This document shows positions 59,356-64,000 of a stretch of 64,000 nt of DNA, in pieces. The position numbers were made by a program, and so were the translations under genes. The first letter of the stretch is position 1, and the number at the start of each line of letters is the position of its first letter. This DNA is from Phaseolus vulgaris (taxonomy: Eukaryota > Streptophyta > Magnoliopsida > Fabales > Fabaceae). The DNA lies in contig NC_023749.2 in the NCBI RefSeq assembly GCF_000499845.2, positions 4,311,030-4,375,029 of the forward strand. Reading direction: 5' to 3'. The notes beneath the pieces are model-generated. The model ran no database searches and was not told the DNA's origin. It saw only the letters and a list, made by a program, of their open reading frames with translations.

Positions 59356-62097
59356 CTTATTGTTATAATAGATTAGGATATATAAATAGGAATGATCATT
59401 CTATAATTATATCATTCTTAATTTATTTTTTTGTTTCATAAAAGATTCTTTGTCCATCTCCATTACCATCCTTTATTCTGTCAGAAACTCTAGCTGCAGA
59501 CTGCAGTATAAAGACACTCATCTTCTGCTCTCTGTAGCAGTTTTAATTTTCCTACACATCAAGAAAAATAAAATAAAAAATTACGTTAGTGAAACTAATT
59601 TTTTTATATCAAAAAAATTTAAACCCAAAGTAAACTATATAAAATTCTCACTGTCAGTATAAGAAAATTTTACTTTTTCTGAGAATTTGAATTCAGAAAA
59701 GTGTGTTTCTATATACTTAATTTATCTTATTTTTTACGAAATAATTTTTCCCCCAGGAATTCTAAAATTATTTTTACGAATATTTTTTTTCAAATTTCCT
59801 GCAAAATTATTTTCGTGGTGGGCATATTTTACTGTATAACAAATACCGATCATATTATTTTTTAGTAAATGATTTGCACTACAAGTTAAAGTTTTTATAG
59901 TTCATAGAGTGAAATCGAACCAAAAGAAATCAGAAAATAAATCTTATCAACTTTGTTTCGAACTATTTTATGTCCTAAAACATATAAAATATCAAACCAG
60001 TAATAGAAAAATGAAATTTTTACATTAGTCTTTTCTATAATTTCCATTTTACATCTCTTTTAATAATAAAATATTATGTTTTTTAATAAAAATTAATATA
60101 AATAAAATTTTAAAAGTAAAATAATAATATATTCGATTGTATGATTGTGAATGCTAACTTTAACCTATCATACGTTGACACCTCTATACTAAACACGATC
60201 CTCTAACTCAATATATTAATATTGTAATTATATTTATTTTATTTTTTTAATTTAAAATATTATTATAAATAGCTGTGAAATGAATCTTTTTATGTCAAAC
60301 AAGTTTTTCTCTAGAAAAATATTGAATACTCTTCCTAGAGAAAATTGAAAATGGTTTTAAAAAGAGGATTTGACTGCAAAAACATGTCACCCAAAAAAAG
60401 AAAAAGTCAACGACAATGATTCTTACTCGGTTTCAATATTTCAATAAAGCCTTCAAACTTTTCGCCCAATATAGAGACCATTCGTTGAAGAAACTTCTGA
60501 TTCAGTATTTCTCTTACATCATCGCTTATTGTTTTGATATTATTTATTATTAGTAGTAGTATTAGTTAGTATCCATGTTTTTCTATTACAATAAATAAAT
60601 TATTACAATTAAATTAAAATAAAATAAATTATTCTATATTTTTTTAAATAATTTTAATTATATTAATATATGAAAAATGATTCCCACACATCAATTAATT
60701 CATTTCAAATTTTTATTGATTTGTTTACTTTTCTTTAATTTAAACAAATTAATGTTATATTTTATTTCTTTTCTTTTTCTTCTCTCTCTTTAATCCAAAG
60801 AAAACATTACGTTTTGTTTTTTCTAAGCCTACAAAAGAAAAAGAAAATGCAAAAATTGAGAATCTAACAAGTAAAAAATAACTCAAAATGAAAAAAATTT
60901 AACAGCTTAAACTTTTCACACCATATTGACACAACTTACGTAGAAATTAATATGGAAATGGATTATGTAATTGATCATCGTTTTAATATATAATTTTTAT
61001 TATTATTAAATAATTTATAAATTTTCCTTTCATTTATTTTTACTTTCCATCTATCCAAACTACTATATTTTTTTCTTTCCTTTTTCATTCTTTTCCCAAG
61101 CAACTATTTTACAATTTTTAAAAGAGTATTTTTCGGTGATTAAAAACTAAATAAAAGGGGAGTGTAAATAATAAAAGCACAACTTATTTAGTGCGATTCA
61201 TTTCGGTCCAAAACAACACATATGCCCGACAACTCTCAAACTGGACCCCCTCTTTCCAAAAAACTGAAGGCTTTTGCTTCTTACAACCCGATAATTACTA
61301 ATTATACTTCTATAATTTTTAAAATGACCACTCTAGTATTGTAATGGTGACTTTTGGATTATTTATTCTGTAAATCTTCTAAAACAAGTTTTTCAAAAAA
61401 TTTGGAACAAGATTTCTAGAATAGATTTTCTAGAACTGAATTTAGAAAATACATTTTGGAAGAAGCTTTCCAAAAGATAAAGATATAAGATGCATTAGAT
61501 TGAGTTTTTAAGATTTTTAGAACAAATTTTTTAAAATATATCAAATGTGTTTTGATACAGGTTTTATGGAACAAGATTTCTCAAATGGACTTTCGAGAAA
61601 GAAACTTTCCACCAAAGAAGAAGAAGAACATATAGTAGTGACAATGGTTATTGTGGTGTTGGCATGATGCAACCATGGATGGTATTTTAGTTTTTTATTA
61701 TTATTATTAATATGAAGGTGCATGTAGTAATAGACATGTATGAAGAAAAGGCCGAAATGAATAAAGAGAAAAAAAAAACCTTTTTGGGTTATTGCATTAT
61801 ATACTTTTTAAAGATAAAAGATGTATTATATTTTATTTATTATCTTTAAGACAACCCTTCACGTCAAGACTGTCAACTCGTTTGTGGATTATATATTAAT
61901 GTGTAATCTAATACCGGCCCGATAACGAGTAATACGATAAACTCAACAAATTCTTGCTAGGATAAATTTTAAATGATTCTAATACATCTTAAAAAGTGAA
62001 TTTTTAAGTTTAACTCAACTTTACAAAACTGACTTCTAAAATAAAGTTTGCACGGGAACTAAACTTATATTCGAAAATGTTGATGTCTAAGAGTTTT

Positions 62098-62381
62098 AAG
62101 ATGCTCTAGTACATCAACTACCGACTCGCACCACCATTTAGAACGGACACCAACTCATCAGAAAATTTATGGCGTTTGACCGCCACACGAATCTCGTTCT
62201 CGGTGACTATGAGGAGTTATGCAAGCTTCCTCCGGCCAAGGGCAAGAAGCCCGTCGACGGTGAGGACAGTGAGAACCGTTGCACTCTTGGTCTTGTCCTC
62301 CTCCACGGTGAGGAGGTCATCTCCATGACCGTCAAGAATCCACCGTTGTCAGAAGAATCTATCTTAACGAGAGTTTATTGA
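62098..62381 (+). pseudogene. SmB (snRNP core protein B) pseudogene fragment
   Basis: The longest intact stretch starts at 62169 (MAFDRHTNLVLGDYEELCKL, then PPAKGKKPVDGE, TLGLVLLHGEEVISMTV), a clear match to the Sm fold of spliceosomal protein SmB/SmB-prime, which binds the Sm site of U snRNAs. Upstream, 62101-62168 matches the preceding conserved part, but a TAG replaces the expected Gln codon right after MetLeu and small deletions shift the frame. The match ends after NPPLSEES and the Pro/Gly-rich tail of about 200 residues is absent. No introns and no flanking gene structure are seen, so a truncated retrocopy is likely. No poly-A tail was found. Confidence 0.85.
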
Positions 62382-63015
62382 GTCTAACGTGTCACCTCTT
62401 GCTATCATATCATTTATAAATATATGATCTCACGTACTAGTTGTCTCGTAAGGAAGTAAGTTAAAATAAGTTGAGTTAATAGTATATAAGTGAATATAAT
62501 TATTTAAAGTAACACCTTAAAATAGTATTTTTATTAAAATTACTTGTATTACATTATCATTCTCTCATGTTTCAATATAAAAAAACATTTACATTTTTCT
62601 CTTATAAGTATTTTTAAAATACTAATTTATTTAATCAATTAGTAAATTTTAATTAAAAAGCATAAATCAACTTACTTACTGTAGATGGAGAATTCACTTT
62701 ACCTAACATAACTAATATTTATCCATATCTTTATTATTATTATTGCTATATAACATCATAACTTCATTTTGTTTCTATAGTATCATCATCTTTCGGCCTC
62801 TTACTTTGTAAAACTTGTCATAAAATTTATTGCAGAAACTGAGTGTTAATCTCTGAACTCAGAACGGGTTGAAATGTGAGAAGTGATGAGATAGTTGGAA
62901 GCACATTGAATTTGAGATTGACAGCATCTGAAGCAAAAGAAATTTAAAGTAGTGAAGCGAAGTTTACAAGCTTAAAAGTGATTAAAGTGAAAGATTGTGT
63001 TCCATGGCGTGATGA
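62382..63015. other. Intergenic; 3-prime flank of the DC1 gene
   Basis: AT-rich with no recognised gene; the right part is the probable 3-prime UTR of the DC1 gene on the minus strand. Confidence 0.5.
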
Positions 63016-63741
63016 TCAAGCCCTGGAGATGAAGGAGCCCACAATGCCTGCAATGAGAGCCGTTGGATCTCCCAACACAGCTGATATCACAACCTGCACA
63101 GCGAAACCAGCAATTTCACAGCACTTCTTCACCTTCCCTTTACTCCTCCTACTGTTGTGAGGAGTGTACAGTGTATTCCTCAGACTAGGAACGTTGCTAT
63201 TCACATTCCTTCCTTTGCAGCGTCCAACATACACCTCGTGCCAATTCTCCACCAACATGTCCCTCACACACGCCACATGCAGATTGTAGTTCTTGCACTT
63301 TGACCTGTAACTCCAGCTACGCCCTTTTCTGCCACAACGGTGACAGCACGAACTAACTTTCCTGTACAAGTACAGCTTCACTTCACCGTCATCAAGGACC
63401 ATTGGTAGCTTGGCACAGCAAGGGTGGAGGTCGAAGCCGCATGCTTTGCAGTGGTACACGAACCCACTCACGTCCTTCTCGCATGCGTTGCAGTAACGAG
63501 GTGTGTCACCTGGAGGTTTGGACATGAACTGGAAGGTGCATTTGGTGTAGAAAGGGTGGAAAAGAGTGGGGGAGGTTATCATGGCACAGTGCATGTGAAG
63601 GTCGAAGTCACAGATGGAGCATTTGTAACGCGACCCTATGCCTACTTCCTTGCACCCATCACATTTGAAGGGGAATTCCGAGTACTCAAATCTCAGCTTG
63701 TGTTGTGGGTGGCTGAAATGGGATATCTCACTGTACTTCAT
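63016..63741 (-). CDS. DC1 (cysteine/histidine-rich C1) domain protein
   Basis: A single exon of 241 residues from the ATG at 63741 (MKYSEISHFSHPQHKLRF). A further in-frame ATG at 63798 lies too near the TATA box (63826) to be in the transcript. Three DC1 zinc-binding units: H-x-L...FKCDGCKEVGIGSRYKCSIC-DFDLHMHC (about residues 9-52), FMSK...YCNACEKDVSGFVYHCKACGFDLHPCC (about 65-108) and a degenerate third, CCHRCGRKGRSW...CKNYNLHVACV (about 128-162). A basic stretch (RRSKGKVKKC) and a hydrophobic Ala/Gly-rich tail (VVISAVLGDPTALIAGIVGS) close the protein. DC1 proteins are a large plant family, several linked to stress or pathogen responses; ligand and role are unknown. Confidence 0.9.
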   Translation of the reverse strand: MKYSEISHFSHPQHKLRFEYSEFPFKCDGCKEVGIGSRYKCSICDFDLHMHCAMITSPTLFHPFYTKCTFQFMSKPPGDTPRYCNACEKDVSGFVYHCKACGFDLHPCCAKLPMVLDDGEVKLYLYRKVSSCCHRCGRKGRSWSYRSKCKNYNLHVACVRDMLVENWHEVYVGRCKGRNVNSNVPSLRNTLYTPHNSRRSKGKVKKCCEIAGFAVQVVISAVLGDPTALIAGIVGSFISRA

Positions 63742-63818
63742 GCTTGGTTCTGTATGAAATATTGAAGCTTTGATGTGGTGAAAATGCTGGTGTAGCATGC
63801 GTTTTGAAAGGGTGATTG

Positions 63819-63826
63819 TATTTATA
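63819..63826 (-). promoter_or_regulatory. TATA box of the DC1 gene
   Basis: TATAAATA on the minus strand; expected transcription start near 63795, which supports the start codon at 63741 rather than 63798. Confidence 0.7.
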
Positions 63827-64000
63827 TGTGGAGGGGGTGAGTGATGTGGATTTCTGTTGCATGAGGGGTAATCAAAGACATGTGAGAGATCTTAGATTTT
63901 GTTTGAGTTTTCGGTTCATTTTGGCTTATGGTAGAAGCTACTGAAAAGGAATTATGCCTCCTCGGAAGATGGTTGTGATGGTGTTAAATAGACACTTCAT
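63827..64000. other. Upstream flank of the DC1 gene
   Basis: No further gene is visible at the window edge. Confidence 0.4.

Larger units (their letters stand above)
57445..62097. other. AT-rich intergenic DNA
   Basis: No gene recognised. Contains a (TA)n run at about 58699-58723 and a dispersed repeat copy at 59155-59355. Sequence at about 61330-61660 has repeated TTCTAGAA/AAATTTGGAACAAG-like units that recall transposon interiors, but without definable ends. Confidence 0.5.

Noticed and set aside
63424..63765. A 113-residue plus-strand frame opposite the DC1 gene
   Set aside because: Antisense shadow of a Cys/His-rich exon; the opposite strand has the full DC1 motif pattern.

Overview
This is a plant nuclear window. 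It is AT-rich, its genes are split by GT-AG introns, and the spaces between them are full of small transposons. It most likely comes from a Phaseoleae legume (Phaseolus/Vigna/soybean type). That is an inference from the tandem class 1 phytoglobin genes and the general character of the repeats; I could not run a search to fix the species.

Ten protein genes can be rebuilt exon by exon or as single ORFs. In order they are: a TIC62 chloroplast Rossmann protein (9573-13634, +); a small SAM-dependent methyltransferase of the EEF1A-KMT4 type (18071-20344, +); an ARIADNE-type RBR E3 ubiquitin ligase (22360-25507, +); a MIP1 leucine-zipper/DUF547 protein (33604-37530, +); an intronless PPR protein resembling Arabidopsis At3g18840 (41166-43241, -); the plastid-division protein PDV2 (44771-46579, +); two tandem class 1 phytoglobins (47979-49062 and 51856-52850, +); a short PADRE/DUF4228 protein (56374-56799, -); and a DC1-domain protein (63016-63741, -). 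An initiator tRNA-Met lies at 17214-17285 (-). I found no operon-like or defence-like system. The genes are independent housekeeping or regulatory loci, two of them serving the chloroplast.

The left 10 kb is the most unusual part. The intact TIC62 gene is preceded by two broken, intron-containing partial copies of itself. One is inverted (about 4067-5310, -); the other is in the same orientation (about 6901-9245, +). The region is further split by Mutator-like miniature elements. Two of these are nested, and each is bounded by its own perfect 9-bp target duplication. A third sits in the direct pseudogene with a perfect 9-bp duplication.

From 25.5 to 33.6 kb there is a gene-poor AT-rich tract with two more copies of the Mutator-like family and a GTGTCC-type minisatellite. 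From 38.1 to 39.7 kb lies a collapsed Ty1-copia element with both LTRs recognisable; its upstream LTR is split by a CACTA-ended foldback element. The same foldback family recurs beside the phytoglobin pair at 50.0-50.8 kb (one copy nested inside another, each with a perfect 3-bp duplication) and at 53.9-54.3 kb. The right arm (52.9-62.1 kb) holds a TRIM-like miniature retrotransposon and an SmB pseudogene fragment in otherwise featureless AT-rich sequence.
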